64,000 bases of DNA from Allodiplogaster sudhausi (GCA_945643635.1 CALZFC010000143.1:70001-134000); one strand, 5' to 3'; counted from the first letter of the stretch, positions 16,101 to 28,497 are shown. Numbers and translations: made by a program. The notes: generated by a model from the letters alone, not told the origin.

Positions 16101-19100
16101 GACTGGAGAGCGAGGGAAAGGCGGCAGTGGAGAGCCGTGCGGAGTCACTCGAGGCAGAGAGGGACCAGCTGAAGAGAGCACTCGCTGATGCCGATGAAAG
16201 GGCGCAGAGACTGGCCAGCACGCATGCCGAACAAGTGGTTCGTGGTGGGGGTCCGGCACGGAATTGAGGGGATACTGTAACTTGAACCTTCATTTCTGTC
16301 TCCTGATGTAGGCGAAGGACATATTTAAGGAAGGAGGGATTATAAGAAACAATTGGTTGCTGGGAGGGTGTAAATATGATATTTTATGGGTGAGAAAATA
16401 AATATGAATTGACACGTTAAGAGAAAAAAAAAGTAATAATAGGAAGAGAAAGAAAGAACATTCAGGCACAGTTGGTTCGTTGTGGGTCCTGCACGGACCT
16501 GAGGGGATACTGTAACTTGTGCTTGTTCAATTTCTGTCCCTGTTCAGGCACGCCTGACGGCTGAAAGGCAGCAACTCGGCACGTGGCTCGAGCAAGAAAG
16601 GGCGCAGAGGGAGAGCGGAGAGAAGCTCACGCAGGAACTCAGGGCCAAGCTGGCCGCCGCACAGGCACAGTACTCTGTGGACACGGCGGCGGGCATTGGT
16701 GAGGGGGAGGGGAGAGAGAGAGGGGGAGGGAAAGAGAGAGTGAGGAGAGAGAGAGAGAGAGCGGAGAGAGAGAAATTGAGAGAGAGACTGGAGGGAAAGA
16801 GAGAGCAGAGAGAGCGAAGAGAGAGAGAGCGCGCGGAGAGAGAGAAATCGAGAGGTTGAGGAAGAAAGAGAGAGAGAGAGAGAATATATTTATTTTATTG
16901 CTTTCAGGTGCTACTCCCGAACGACTTCAGAAGGAATGCCAGCAACTCCAGAACCACAGCAAGTATCTGCAGAGTCAGCTGGAGGAGCAGAAGAAGAGGG
17001 CTGAGGCGGCCGAGCTCGCAGCCAGCAAGGCCATCGAGGAAGCGTCGCGTTTGGCTGGTCAGCAAGAGAGGGAGAGAGAGAAAGAGGAGGAGTAGAGAAA
17101 GAGAGAGAGGAGGAGGAGGAAGAGGAGAGAGAGAGAGAAGGAGGAGAGAAAGAGAGAGGAGTGGAAGAGATCGATATTCATAGCGAAATAGTGGAGACAT
17201 TAGCTACAGAAATTAAGAAAATAAAGAAAGGACTGCCTAGCTTATAAGATAGTTTTGATTTGAGATAAATATATAATTTAAGGGGATTTGGATAAATTGT
17301 AAAATAAGGAACAAGATTGCAGGTCTGAGCGGAACTCTCGAAAGCAGCCTGGTCGAGCAGAACAACGTGATGAACATGGAGAAGGACCGACTACAGGCTA
17401 TGCTCGAGTCGGCGAGGACTTGTGCCAAGGTAGGGGAAGGATAGGATGAGACCCTCACTCCCCCCCCCCTCCCTCCCCCTCTGGGCCCATAAACCCCCCC
17501 CCCCTGGGCTCATATACCCCCCCCCCTCTCCTCCCCCCCACTTCTATCTGAGCCCAGTAGGAAAAAGAACAGAGATGAGGAGAAGTGTACTAATCTTTCC
17601 AAATGGATTCTTGCAAGAGTTGTATTCTCTTCAGGAAAGCGAAGAGGCAGTCGAGCGACTTCGCCTTGAGCTCGCGAGTGTGGAGCAGGCAAAGGCCGAG
17701 ATCGACCGGGAATTCGCAGAGCATAGACTCCAGCATGCTCTCACGGTTTGTATAGACATTTGATTTAAAATATGATATGGGTTTATCAGGGAGAAAATGT
17801 ATAAAAAATCAGCGAAAAAAACAGTGATAAACGAATTAATATGCTTTCCTAATGAGTGAAGAAGCTTAATTGCATCTCTCTAAGGTTCAGGGAATAAAAG
17901 CCACTGTCGAGGATCCAGAAAATTTGGGTGGGGAAGGATGTATTGGGCCCGGAAACCAGAAAGGGTTTTGCTGTTTATGCCGAAACGTTACTCAAAAACG
18001 TGGTGTCATAGGGCTTCGGGGAGGCCCAAAATTAGGGTGGGTCTGTCAAATCGACAGTACAGTTTTTCCCTACCCAGGTTGCGACTCTTGAAGAACAACT
18101 GGCATCTGAGCAGTCGCGCGCGAATCAGGCTGCGGAAGCTGCAAGGCTGGCCGAGGAGCGAGAGGCTGCCATTGCCTCCAAGCTTCAGCAGGTATATCTT
18201 TTACTTGTTTATTGATTTGTTTATCTATTTGGTTACTTATTTAGTTCTGCCACGGTAAAAAGTTTTTTTTTTGTTGCAAATTATGCTTCTTTTCTTGTTC
18301 AAATTGATTAACGGAATTTATTTATAATAACGATAAGTGATATGTGAGAATAATTATTACTATTTCAATTAAGGAAATTAATCATTAACCCAATTTACAG
18401 CTCGAATCGGACGCTGCTGCCGTGCAACAAAGCCTGGACGAAGTCCGCACGGAGAGAGAGCAGCTGGATGGCAAGCTCATTGCAAAGGAAGCGGACTTTG
18501 GCGCGCTCGAAGAGGAACTAAAGGTGGGAAATTTTATATATATATTTTTTTGTATTTTCAATTTTTGGAAGCTTAAAGAAGTTTTTTTGTCTATTGAAAG
18601 TAATTTATTTTTCTTTATTGAATAGTTGTTGGTCCATTTCAGCGTAAAAAATGTCAAAAAAAAACTCAGGGTGAAAGTAAGTAAATGTTGCAGAAGAAGG
18701 ACGAGGCATGGGCGGCGGAGAGCGAGAGGCAGCAGGCCAAGATCCATGAACTGGAAGCTGCCGTCCAGTCGATGAGGGTGGAGATTGCGAACCAGCAAGC
18801 GATTCGAGATGACCTCAACGAGAGAATTAATGGGGTTAGAGTTGACGGGTTGATTAAGGTTTTTCTTCTGTATTGCCTTGAAGTATTAAGAAAAGAATCT
18901 TTTAATAAAATAAAAAAAAAGAATAAATAAAAAATCAAAGATAATAATAATATTTTTTTAAATATTAGCTTTAAATATAAAAAAATCTTGTAAATGAACA
19001 GATTAATAACTAAAATATAGTAATGAAAAAAGGAATTAAAAAAAAAATTATTAAGTCTTTTTATTAAGTTCGCCCAGCAACTCGCGCAGCAAGAAACGGC

Positions 19101-20936
19101 CACATCGATGGCGCTGGCGGCAGGCGCGGCGTCAGCCGATTCTTCCATCAACACGGCCTCCTCTGTCGCCGACGGAGACACCACCATTCGATCACTTGCA
19201 GCAGTCAATCAATATCTCAGAGAGGAGAAGTGCAAGGTCAGTGGGTGTGTGGTTGGGGGGGGGAATGGGGGATGAAGAAGGAGAGTTCTTAAAATGGGTT
19301 GTAAACTTGTAAGAACGCTATACAGAGTAGCTACTGAAGTTTTTGTTACTGGCAAAAAAAATTGCACCAAAAATTGTGAATTGTGTTACAAATAATGGAA
19401 AGAAAATAAGTTCTAAAATTTTAGAGTGAAAATATGCCACGTCCTTTAAGGCCAACGAGAGATGCATGGCGGCTGAAGTGGAGCAGAGAAGACTGCGATA
19501 CGAGCTGGACGAGAAGGAACACGAGAGAGCACGATTCGAGGAGGAGATGAAGAAGATGCAGAGACAGGTTGGGAGAAGGAGAAGAGAGAGAGAGAGAGAC
19601 TGCTAGAACAAGGCACCGCTAGTTCATGGAACGTAATGCTGATAATAAATGATATTAGCAATGACAATAGTAATCAAAGAAGTAATTTATGAATAATAAT
19701 ATTAGCAATAACCATATGATTGGTTTAAACAGGCGGAAGCTGACGCTGCGGCCCTCTCCGAAAGGGCGCAACTCGCAGAGAGACTCGAGCAGATGACGAG
19801 TCTGCAGCAGGAGAACCAGAGGCTCAAGATGGACAGGGAGAAGATGCAGAGAGCCAATCAAGAAGCACAGAGGATGGTGAGTGGGACGGAGGGAGAGAGA
19901 GAGAGTGAGAGAGAGAGAGAAGAGAGGGAGAAAGAGGAAGGAAGAGAGAGAGAGTGGGGGAGAGAGTGAAAGAGGAAAGGAGAGAGAGAAAGAGGAAAGG
20001 AGAGAGAGTGAGCAAAATAATGGCATAATAATTAAAAGTATTTTTTTCCCGCCATATTGTTGTAGTTAAATCTCTTTGTATTTTTCTAGCGCACCGAGCA
20101 TCTCGCCTTGGAAACTCAGTTGAAGGGCCAACTCTCCACGGTGAACAACGATCTTCAAAAGCTGAACCAGGAGATGGAGCAGAGGAAGGCGAGAGTGGAG
20201 CAACTGCAGAGAGACGTCGCGGCGAGAGACGCAGAGTTGCAGAGGACTAGGTTCATTTTCTCGTTATTTTAAAAGAGTTTTTTATCACCTTTAATTTTTT
20301 ATTAAACTGAAAAGCAGAAAAAACCCTTCCGTTTAGCGAAATTTTAATGGGAATTTTTGCTTTAATAAAGAATAAAATCATTTTACATATGGAGTATTAA
20401 AGCGGATAGTAAAAAAGTGTCTCTTTTTTAAAGGAGTGAAATGGCTGCGACTCGCCAGCAGACCGAGACAAACCTCAGGGCACAACTCACGCGAACGCAG
20501 GCGGAACGAGACGCGATGAAGCAGGAGAAGGAGGCGATGGCCGCCAAGCTACAGTAAGCCAGGCTTTCCGTGCGGGAGAAAATTTTTCTCTCAATTTGCA
20601 GGGCAGACCTCGCCAAGGCGACCCAAGAACTAGAAGCGGCGAATGGCAAGAATTCACAGGTTTTTACTGTTTTTTTTTTTGCTCGATTAATTGAGCAGAT
20701 AGTTCTTTAGAAAAAAATTCCGTGAGTTAAAAATGATATATTAAGAACTGGATTTATAGAAAAAAGGAATTACATTAAAATGTAGGTTATTTGTATTTGC
20801 TGTCAGACTTTATGCTTTCCATTTTCAGCTCAAGACACTGGCGCTGCAGTACAAGAAGAAGTTCGAAGAGGCCAAGAAGGCGCCCCCTGCTGGAGCGGCA
20901 GGAACAACTGGCGAGGATATCGTGAAACAGGTCAGG

Positions 20937-20977
<41 letters not shown>

Positions 20978-21422
20978 AGAGAGAGATATAGAGAAAGAGA
21001 GTGGGACTGAGTGAGGGAGAGAATGGAAATGGAAAACTAAAGGTGAACAAATTGCTATCTTCTCATGGCAGCATGGTTACTTGCTTCAATAAAGGAAAAC
21101 TCCACAGCGTGGTTCCTGATAAGTCTCAATGCCATGCTATTGTATGTGTTGAGCAAAAATTAATTTTTTATAGCAACATAAATATAAAAAAAAAATATAA
21201 TTTTTTTATAATTATAAACAAAATAATATAATTTCAGGAGGCGGAGAATGCGACGGCGGCAGCGTCAACGAGTTCGACCGGCGCCGACTTTGCCACTCCG
21301 CCACGCACGGCAGCACTCATCCAGCTGCAGGCAGAGAACGAAGACATGAGGAAGCAGCTGACAGCCGCACTCAAAGACGCAGAAGAGGCCAGGGCACACT
21401 ATGGTCAGTGAGGAGAGAGGGG

Positions 21423-21464
<42 letters not shown>

Positions 21465-21742
21465 GGGAGAGAGAGAGGGAGAGAGAGGAAAGAGGGAGAG
21501 ACGAGGGAGAGAGAGAGAGAGAGAGAGAGAAAGACAAGGGAGAGAGAGAATTGATCGGGATTCTTTATTTATATGTTTTTATGTACTACTCATTTAACTA
21601 TTGCGGGGTAAAAATAAAACTATTGACAGAAAAACCCATGAAAATGAGATTACTTTTAGCCGAAATGGAGCAACGCCAGAACGCAATAACGTCGATGGCT
21701 AGCCGCGAGAAGCAGGTCAGGATGCCGGGTCTTCCTTCCGTG

Positions 21743-21780
<38 letters not shown>

Positions 21781-24700
21781 CTCTCTCTTTCTCTTCCTCT
21801 CGCTCTCTCTCTCTCTCTTCCTGTCTCTCTTTCTCTGCTCCCTCTCCCTTACTCTCTCTTCCTTTTGCAGCGCCTCCTGGATCGCATCTCTCAACTGGAG
21901 CGTGAGGCTGCCTCCTTCGCAACATCTTCTGCGCCCTCCACGGCCTCCTCCGCCGCCGCTCCGCAAACCATTGCCTCCATCCTTGCTTCGGTCGGGGGTG
22001 GAGGAGTGTCCCGCGAGCAAGTGGTCACCACACCCCTCGCAGCAGCAGCCGCTGAGACCCCCACTCCGAGGACCCCCTCAGCCATCACCCCGGCTTCCTC
22101 CATCCACCCAGCACAGCAGTCCAGCTTTGCGCCGTCAATGACGTCAGATTTATGGATTCATTTTTGGAAATTCTGAACATTGGTCACATGTTAAGAAACT
22201 GAGCTCTTTTCATTGTGATTTAAACATCGCTCCCCACTGAATGACTAAGAATGATTGTTGAATTGGGTTGTCTACTTTGTATTCTGCTTGTTTATTTGTT
22301 TACTTTTTTTATTTACAACTCGCTTATTTTCAGTTCCTCACCACTCCGCACCATCCTCCGCCCAGCTGCACCATCGTCAACTTCTCAGATGCCAGCCACG
22401 GAGTCACTCGCCACCGCGTTCAGCTTCGCGACTTCTTCCTCAGCGCAGGCAGCACCGCCTTCCGTGGCAGCGACGTCTGAAGCGGATATGGCACCGTCTT
22501 CTGCTGTCAACATCGATCAGGTTACCGAAGAGAACGGGATACGGTAGATAGAAGATAGCATACGGTGGATACTAACTGTATTATATTGCTAATACAGTAT
22601 TCAGTTATAACTGAATACTGTATTAGCAATATTCAGTTATCACTGAATACTGTATTAGCAATATTCAGTTATCACTTAATTTCTGTATTAGCAACCGTAT
22701 GCTATTTTCTAGCTACCGTATCTCTTTCTCTTCGGAACCTAACCTGATCTTTGATCTCTTAAGGCGCCCGCTGCGTCTAGCGAGGTAGCGATCTCCTCTG
22801 CCGCCGCGCCATCCAGCACAACTTCGACCACCTCCTCCCTCCTCTCACATCCTCCACTCTTTGGCAGGTTTGTTGTGACGCGCGGTGGAGCATTGGATAT
22901 TACTATTTTGTGCGCATCCTACATGCTCCGGATCCAGTGTTTAAATAGGTCTAGATATAGCCAGGGACCCTCCCGAAAAATTGGGGTTAAAAAAAGTGGA
23001 CCCTTCCGAGAAACTGGCGGGGCCATGTCTAAGACAGCGAGTAAGAGGCCTTTCAAGCGTTCGTTCTCAGCGCACAGAAAGAATTTCGAAGACCACACGG
23101 TTCCTATAGAACGAGAAAAGAAAGAGCTACATTCTATAGAACGAGAAAAGATAGAGCTATATTCTATAAAGAGCTACATTATATAGAGCTATATTCTATT
23201 CTATTCTATAACTATAGGGTTCACCAAAATTCGTTTTCACTAGCTCAAATGGATGTGGGTCCAGGCCGCCAGTTCTAAACTGGCGGCCTGGACCCATATA
23301 TGTACATATCTCTCTCTCTCTCACTCCAGTGGTATCTCACATGCAATCATAGTAGTTGAAATGAATGGAATTTACCGTGCCATGGAAAAAGACTGAAATA
23401 CACTCACTAGCACTTTCTGTCATTCTCTTTCTGGGAAATTCGGAACAGAGGGCATGCTCAGGACTGGCGAACGCTGATGTACATACATATCTCTCTCACA
23501 CCCGTGTTGCATGCGGAACAAAATGGGTTATTTCCCGCATATTCTAGAAGGTTTTATTGGATAAATGGTTTAGATGTGTTTAATACCATCTCTCCGATGA
23601 CTTTTTTTAGTCTACGCGCTATTTAGTCACATGCTGTTGCATACTGCTTGCCTCCAATTCACGATCCATGCACTCGGCCTGAGATGCAGAAGGTTCAGGA
23701 GGATAAAATCGATCAATTCCTACTATGCATATGGAAATAAGGATTCTAGTATATTTACAGCGAATAACTGAACTTATTCAGAAGCTTTTTAGACCAGTGG
23801 AAAGTACATGCTAACTATATGAGCACGCTCGACCATCACAGTAAACTTTGGTGAGCAACCAAGGCATTCTTAAAGGGATGCTGTGCAAGGGTCTGTGTTT
23901 CAAAAACGGTTTTGCCTATGTGAAATGATATATACTTTTCTATCATCAGAAGCTCTATTTCATCTTTCCCCTCTCCGCTTTCTCTCCCTGTGCAGACTCA
24001 CCAGTATTCTTAAAGGGCAAGGTGCTTATGTTGTGATGTGTGCGTGTCTCTCTGCATTTCCACAAAAGGCTTTATGATACGTGTAACAAACACACCCCAC
24101 CACTGCAAAGACAACAGATATAAAGGGAACGCAAGTTAGAGGGTCACAGGGAAGATAACCATGGAACTTAGGAGCATATATACGAGTGCGAGTAAGTCAG
24201 TGCAGCGGCTGTTAAGGAGGTATTACAAGACTCGTTTAATGAGATTCTGGACACTATTTCAGCACTGACACCTGCACGTGGTGCAGGAAAATTTTTTTTG
24301 CTTCTGGACCCTTCCGAAAATTCTCGATTTGGTCACCTGGACCCTCCCGAAAATTTTGGCCCGCCAGTGGGCATTTAAACACTGTCCGGATCTTGCTTGT
24401 TTAATAAGCAGATTTTTCGCCTAGCGTTAGTGGCGTTATTTAAAAATAAAGAAATCTAAGTGTAAGATTTATGAAGTGAGCGCAGTAAATGATAGAATGA
24501 ATTGACTATTTTGCTTTTTTGTCTGATTATCACTTGGAACACTTGCAGATCCGCGCCTCCTCCGAAACCAGCGGACATCTCAGCGTCTTCCACTTCAGAG
24601 GCTGTCGAGGCTCGCGCTATCCCCGATGCGGAGGTTTTTAAATTCTCCTTTTTTTTCTCAACTGGAGGAAGCCCGAAAAGGGTCGTAGAGTGAATTTAGA

Positions 24701-27700
24701 CAGGGAAGAATAAAAACTTTTTAATAAGCGGTACACATTATATCAAGCTGTAAAAAAAGAATAAGTAAACAAGTTTTATATGTTTAAAAATAAAAAGTTT
24801 ATAATTAAAAATATGATGGTTTTACGAAATTGTTGAGGAGCGACTGCTCGTTGTGCAAGAGGAAGACGAGGAAGAAGAAGTGGAAGAAGAAGACGAGGAA
24901 GTGGACGATGGAGGAGAAGAGTCACGCGACACGCAGCGGCAGCCCATCAGCAGTAGCAGCCATGGAGGTGGGAGAGAAAGTGGAGAGAGAGAGAGAGAGA
25001 GAGAGAAAGAGGGAGAGAGAGAGAGAGGGGGGAGAGAGACAGGAGCAGGAGAGAATGATCAATCCTATCTTACCTCACCCCTTTCATACTTTCTTCCATA
25101 CTTGAGTACTAGTCAATAATATTTGGTCTAAATAGCAGTCAGTACTAGAAATAGAGCCATGGTACTGACCAGGTGGCATAACTCTAGTATTGATTGGTTT
25201 TGATTATAAATATGCACACGTGAGGAGTACTCAGAGATACATGACAACTGGGTATGTGCAGATCTCATTTAAAAAAGGATTTCCAGGAATTGGCGCAGGC
25301 GCCCGCAAGCGTCCCGCTGTCGTTGGCAGCGCCGCTGAGGGCTCTGCCGAGAATGTCAAGCGAATCCGCCAGGCCATCGAGGGAGATGATGAGGCTATCA
25401 GGCGAGTTTTTTTTTTCTTTTTTTTATATTTTAAATTAAGTATTTATAACGAGTTTTTTTTTGTTATTATTTAAAATTAAGTATTCATAACATTCTTCTA
25501 AATATTTTTATTTTGTGCAGTTTTTAGTAGTCCTTAACAATAAAAGACTGAACAAGAAAAAAAGAAGATATTTAATTTTGGTGTTACCATAATGTTTTCA
25601 GCAGCAGCGAGCGAGCGCCTGAAGGCGAGGATACAAGAGATGCAGGTTCGGTTTTTATCTGTTTTTCCCTTGTTCTTTCCTTAAGCTAATTTTTTTTGCA
25701 TATATAAAAACTCTAAGAAGGGTATTAGAGGAAAATTACTGCGACATTTCGCAATGTGAATATTTGCTAGCAAAAAGTAAAAATATGTTAATTCGCTTGC
25801 TACTTCAAGGCGAGGAGCTGGAAGACGACGACGATGACATCATAGAATTGGACGATGTCGATGAGGACGGCCAAAGAGGAGACATCCAAGCGGCCTCCGC
25901 ACGAAGACGCCAGCCTATGGAGTACCACGGAGGAGACGAAGAGGACGAGGATGACGACATTGAGGTCATCGACAGCGGTGCTGACCAGGTCAGGAGATGA
26001 GAAGTGGCGGGGTTACGGTAGCTGATGAGTGGTGTTATGGTAGGATGTACGTATTGAGCTACGGTAAGGTGCCTATTAACTACTGTAGACTCCCACTGAC
26101 TACGGAAGGCGCCCAGTCGATCACTCTTGGGACCATTTAGGGCTAAAAATTGTATAACTTATTACTTCAATTTATTAGGGATTAAAAGATCCTAATGAAT
26201 TTATAAATTGGGTCTCGTGTTTTTATGTCAGAGAAAAAAACTCTCTTCTCTCGTTAAGGACTCGGAATCTGATGGGGATGGCGGAGACTTGGAAGATGAC
26301 GACGAACAAGAAGAAGATGAGGAAGATGAAGAGGAGGAGGAGCAAGAGGAAGCAGTGAGGGAAGAGAGAGAGCAGAGAGAAAGAGAGAGCGAGCGTAGAA
26401 AAAGAGAATGAGTGATTCCATCATCTTATTGGGGTATTTGTACCGGATGAATAGGTTTTTCATACTTATCCTCACAAGATTCTATTAAAGATGCATGACG
26501 TGGACGAGGACGACGATGACGAGGGCGATGACTCGAATGGCCCGCCTTACGGCCGCGGCGGAATCGAATCGGAGGAGAGTGACGTCATGCATGGAATGAT
26601 GAGAGAGGGCGAGGGAGAAGGAGGAGCAGGCGGAGGAGGAGGAGAGACTGGAGACGCAGACGACAGAGAGGCAGCCAGTGCGCCTGAGGAGGTAGAGGAT
26701 AGAGAGAGTGTTTATTGTGTTTATCGCAATTATTATTTGTTTAATTTGTTGTGTCAGATTTCGAGCGTCTTTACTTGGATGACACACATAGGCAAGTAAA
26801 TTTGATAAATTCAACATGTTTTATTTGATATATCTTAACGAGCGCTGAACGTACGTTTGACGTACACTAATTAAATTAAATTCGACTTGGACATTTAGGC
26901 TGACGATGAGGGCCGCGGAGAGGACGGCGCGGAGGCGGCGCAACTCGGTGCGATTGGCTCCTCATCTCGACCGAGCCAGAGCGGAGCCGACTCCGGAGTC
27001 GGTGGCGGAGCGGGCGGAGGAGTGCTCGCAGGAGGAGCCATAGCAGGCGCCCACCACCAGGGAGGAGCACGTCAGACGCCGCGCAAGCCGATAGTCTATG
27101 ATGAAGAGCAGTGTTCATCGAGGTAATTGATTGGCTCACTTTGTGAAGGAGTAGTATTATGGCTTGTGATAGCTTAGGAAGATTAGAATAAGTTTAAAAT
27201 ATATTGTATTATTATATTTTTTATGTGATTTAATTTTAATTTTTTTAAAGTTCACCCCGCCAACTTTTCAGCAACGAGTCTCGTCCGCCGATGCAGCGCC
27301 GCAGCATGCTGAACGTAGTGAACGACCAACTCCGCGGCGGCGTCGACCCATCCATGCCCGGCACGAGTCGTGCCAGACGCGGCAATCAGGGTGCGCTGTC
27401 TGGCTGATTGGTTAAGCGCTAGGGCACGCGAGTAGATGGATCCAAGTTCGACTCTGATTAGAGATTTTGGTCATGCATTCATTGGCAACCTTTTTCTTGA
27501 AGGGTAATTCACGAGTATTCTGCGTTTAAAAAAAAAAAAACATTTTTCCCCGCATACGTTTTAGGATGTGCCTTATTGCGAGAAATGCGCTGTTCAAGGG
27601 GAAAAGCATTTGTAAGAAGACAATTCTTCCTATTTTAGGAGGTCGCGCCAGTGGCGGAGCCGGCAACGCGCCCGGGCGAGCCATCCGAGGCTCGCGCAGT

Positions 27701-27787
27701 GGCACAACGCTACGCGGAAACCCGCGCGGTATCGGACGCGGAAGGAAGGGCGGCGCCGGCGGGAAGGATGGACACATGCCGATGTAG
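7637..27787 (+). CDS. Nucleoporin TPR (Mlp1/Mlp2 family), nuclear-basket coiled-coil protein
   Basis: Fifty exons, every phase agreeing, give about 2174 residues (human TPR is about 2360): 7637-7868, 8096-8200, 8487-8560, 8898-8994, 9133-9236, 9711-9824, 9899-9991, 10373-10519, 10945-11034, 11820-11940, 12260-12359, 12712-12806, 13115-13317, 13684-13803, 14087-14169, 14397-14490, 14744-14925, 15227-15344, 15457-15599, 15733-15844, 16064-16237, 16548-16698, 16908-17057, 17323-17429, 17635-17745, 18078-18191, 18401-18523, 18694-18834, 19069-19236, 19451-19567, 19733-19876, 20090-20250, 20434-20553, 20602-20659, 20829-20930, 21238-21403, 21630-21715, 21871-22142, 22334-22520, 22764-22867, 24549-24633, 24838-24967, 25287-25401, 25602-25645, 25810-25988, 26259-26354, 26491-26691, 26899-27122, 27272-27390, 27639-27787. 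The first 1500 or so residues are coiled coil. EALEELSPAAAAASRLLK and the following REYARLCGELAEAK match the conserved TPR block LSPTAAAVAKIVK. The tail is Ser/Pro/Ala-rich, then strongly acidic, then Gly/Arg-rich, as in animal TPR. The likely worm orthologue is npp-21. Role: anchors at the inner face of the nuclear pore. Confidence 0.93.
9263..9365. repeat. GC-rich intronic patch shared in part with the 6.3 kb exon copy
   Basis: Start of TPR intron 5. Part of it (the segment around tgggtgcatcgacggcccc) resembles the sequence after the antisense exon copy at 6300-6374, showing that the duplication included intron sequence. Confidence 0.5.
10527..10640. repeat. Dispersed repeat, copy 1 (TPR intron 8)
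   Basis: Shares a diverged block with 17905-18010: a GGGTGGGGAAG-like start, then CGGAAACCAG and a TTGCTGTTT(C/A)TGCC segment. Both copies sit in introns of the same gene. Confidence 0.55.
12617..13094. repeat. (CT)n tracts around TPR exon 12
   Basis: CT runs at 12617-12675, 12979-13023 and 13069-13094. Each lies shortly before the next exon and can serve as polypyrimidine tract. Exon 12712-12806 lies between them. Confidence 0.85.
15845..16045. repeat. Degenerate tandem repeat in TPR intron 20
   Basis: Repeated units of the form GGGCCGTGAAATGGGACCAT with spacer variation fill most of the intron between exons 20 and 21, about six partial copies. Confidence 0.75.
16236..16547. repeat. Duplicated exon-end/intron junction
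   Basis: The sequence from the end of exon 21 through its donor (gtggttcgtggtgggggtcc) to a 3' splice-like site near 16311 recurs in diverged form at about 16470-16547, including the shared string GAGGGGATACTGTAACTTG. The second copy ends at the real acceptor of exon 22. Confidence 0.65.
16700..16885. repeat. (GA)n tract in TPR intron 22
   Basis: GA-rich purine tract beginning directly after the donor at 16699 and filling the intron up to about 20 bases before the acceptor. Confidence 0.9.
17905..18010. repeat. Dispersed repeat, copy 2 (TPR intron 25)
   Basis: Diverged partner of 10527-10640. Confidence 0.55.
19884..20010. repeat. (GA)n tract in TPR intron 31
   Basis: Purine tract starting almost at the donor of exon 31. 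Confidence 0.9.
21410..21550. repeat. (GA)n tract in TPR intron 36
   Basis: Purine tract starting just after the donor at 21404. The next intron (21716-21870) carries the complementary CT tract. Confidence 0.9.
21738..21865. repeat. (CT)n tract in TPR intron 37
   Basis: Pyrimidine tract ending at the acceptor ttttgcag before exon 38. Confidence 0.9.
22516..22752. repeat. Large hairpin formed by TPR intron 39 and the end of exon 39
   Basis: The left arm (gatcaggttaccgaagag, then gggatacggtag and atagcatacgg) is complementary to the right arm (ccgtatgctat, then ctaccgtat, ctcttcgg and acctgatc). Between them the segment ATTCAGTTATCACTGAATAC is repeated and itself palindromic. The left arm includes the last codons of exon 39 and its donor, so the donor can pair with the 3' part of the intron. 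Confidence 0.75.
22935..24384. mobile_element. Non-autonomous hAT-type element in TPR intron 40
   Basis: The element begins CAGTGTTTAAAT and ends ATTTAAACACTG, a perfect 12-base terminal inverted repeat starting CAG. It is flanked by an exact 8-base direct repeat TCCGGATC (22927-22934 and 24385-24392). Termini plus an 8-base target duplication are diagnostic of hAT elements. The 1450 bases carry no transposase frame. Internal short repeats such as CGAAAATT with GGACCCT and an inverted CCGCCAGTT/AACTGGCGG pair are present. It is in an intron, so TPR coding is not interrupted. Confidence 0.85.
24975..25045. repeat. (GA)n tract in TPR intron 42
   Basis: Purine tract starting right after the donor of exon 42. 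Confidence 0.85.
27395..27466 (+). other. tRNA-like sequence at the start of TPR intron 49
   Basis: Contains an A-box-like stretch (tggctgattggttaagcgc) and a B-box-like stretch (aagttcgactc) at tRNA spacing, but no convincing acceptor stem or anticodon arm. It may be a tRNA-derived repeat or a decayed tRNA. Confidence 0.35.
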
Positions 27788-28497
27788 GAAGAGAAGAGAA
27801 GGCGAAGAGAGAATCAACAAGGCCGCCCACTCCCCGATCCCTAGACCTAGAACTTTCCATGCCCAATCCCCCCCCCCTTTTTATTCCATTTTATGCAATT
27901 CATTCAGAATGGCAAGCACCCTCTCTTTATTTCATTGTGCATTCATTGGAGTGCCCCCTCCCCTCTTTCCCATCCCCAGAATCAATTTTTTTTTTGATTT
28001 CAACGCCCGTATCTCGTCCGATAAGACCCATGTTATAATTTTTAATTGAAATATGTATCTGTGTGATCTTCTTTTCCCTCCCATGCTGCCCAATTTTATT
28101 TGATCGGAATCGCGCCTATTATTGGCCTTCCCTAGACCCCAACAATGCATTCGAATTTGAGTGTATTCTTTTGAATTCAAGTATTTATTGCTCTTTGGTC
28201 AATTGTCCGACTTTTTCAACATTATTTCTTGTGACCCTACGAAGTTTCGTCGAGGTTTTTCCCCGATTTCTTTGAGCATTCCCCCAACGGTTTTTTTTGC
28301 TCTAATATATATTTTTATCACTTTATTGCCTGCCAGATTTTGTATGGGAATGTGAGAGTTGAGAATTTGGAAACGCATATTTCTGTGTGTGATCGCTGCT
28401 TGTTTTAGTTCCCATATATAGGCGTGGCGCTGGTATTTTCCTGTTTTGACCCAATTTACCTGTTTTGTTTCTTGAGAATAAAGTGTTAATTCACAGC
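27788..28497 (+). other. Likely TPR 3' untranslated region with AATAAA at 28477
   Basis: AT/pyrimidine-rich sequence after the stop, with a canonical AATAAA at 28477-28482. No competing gene is seen. The exact end is not determinable. Confidence 0.5.
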
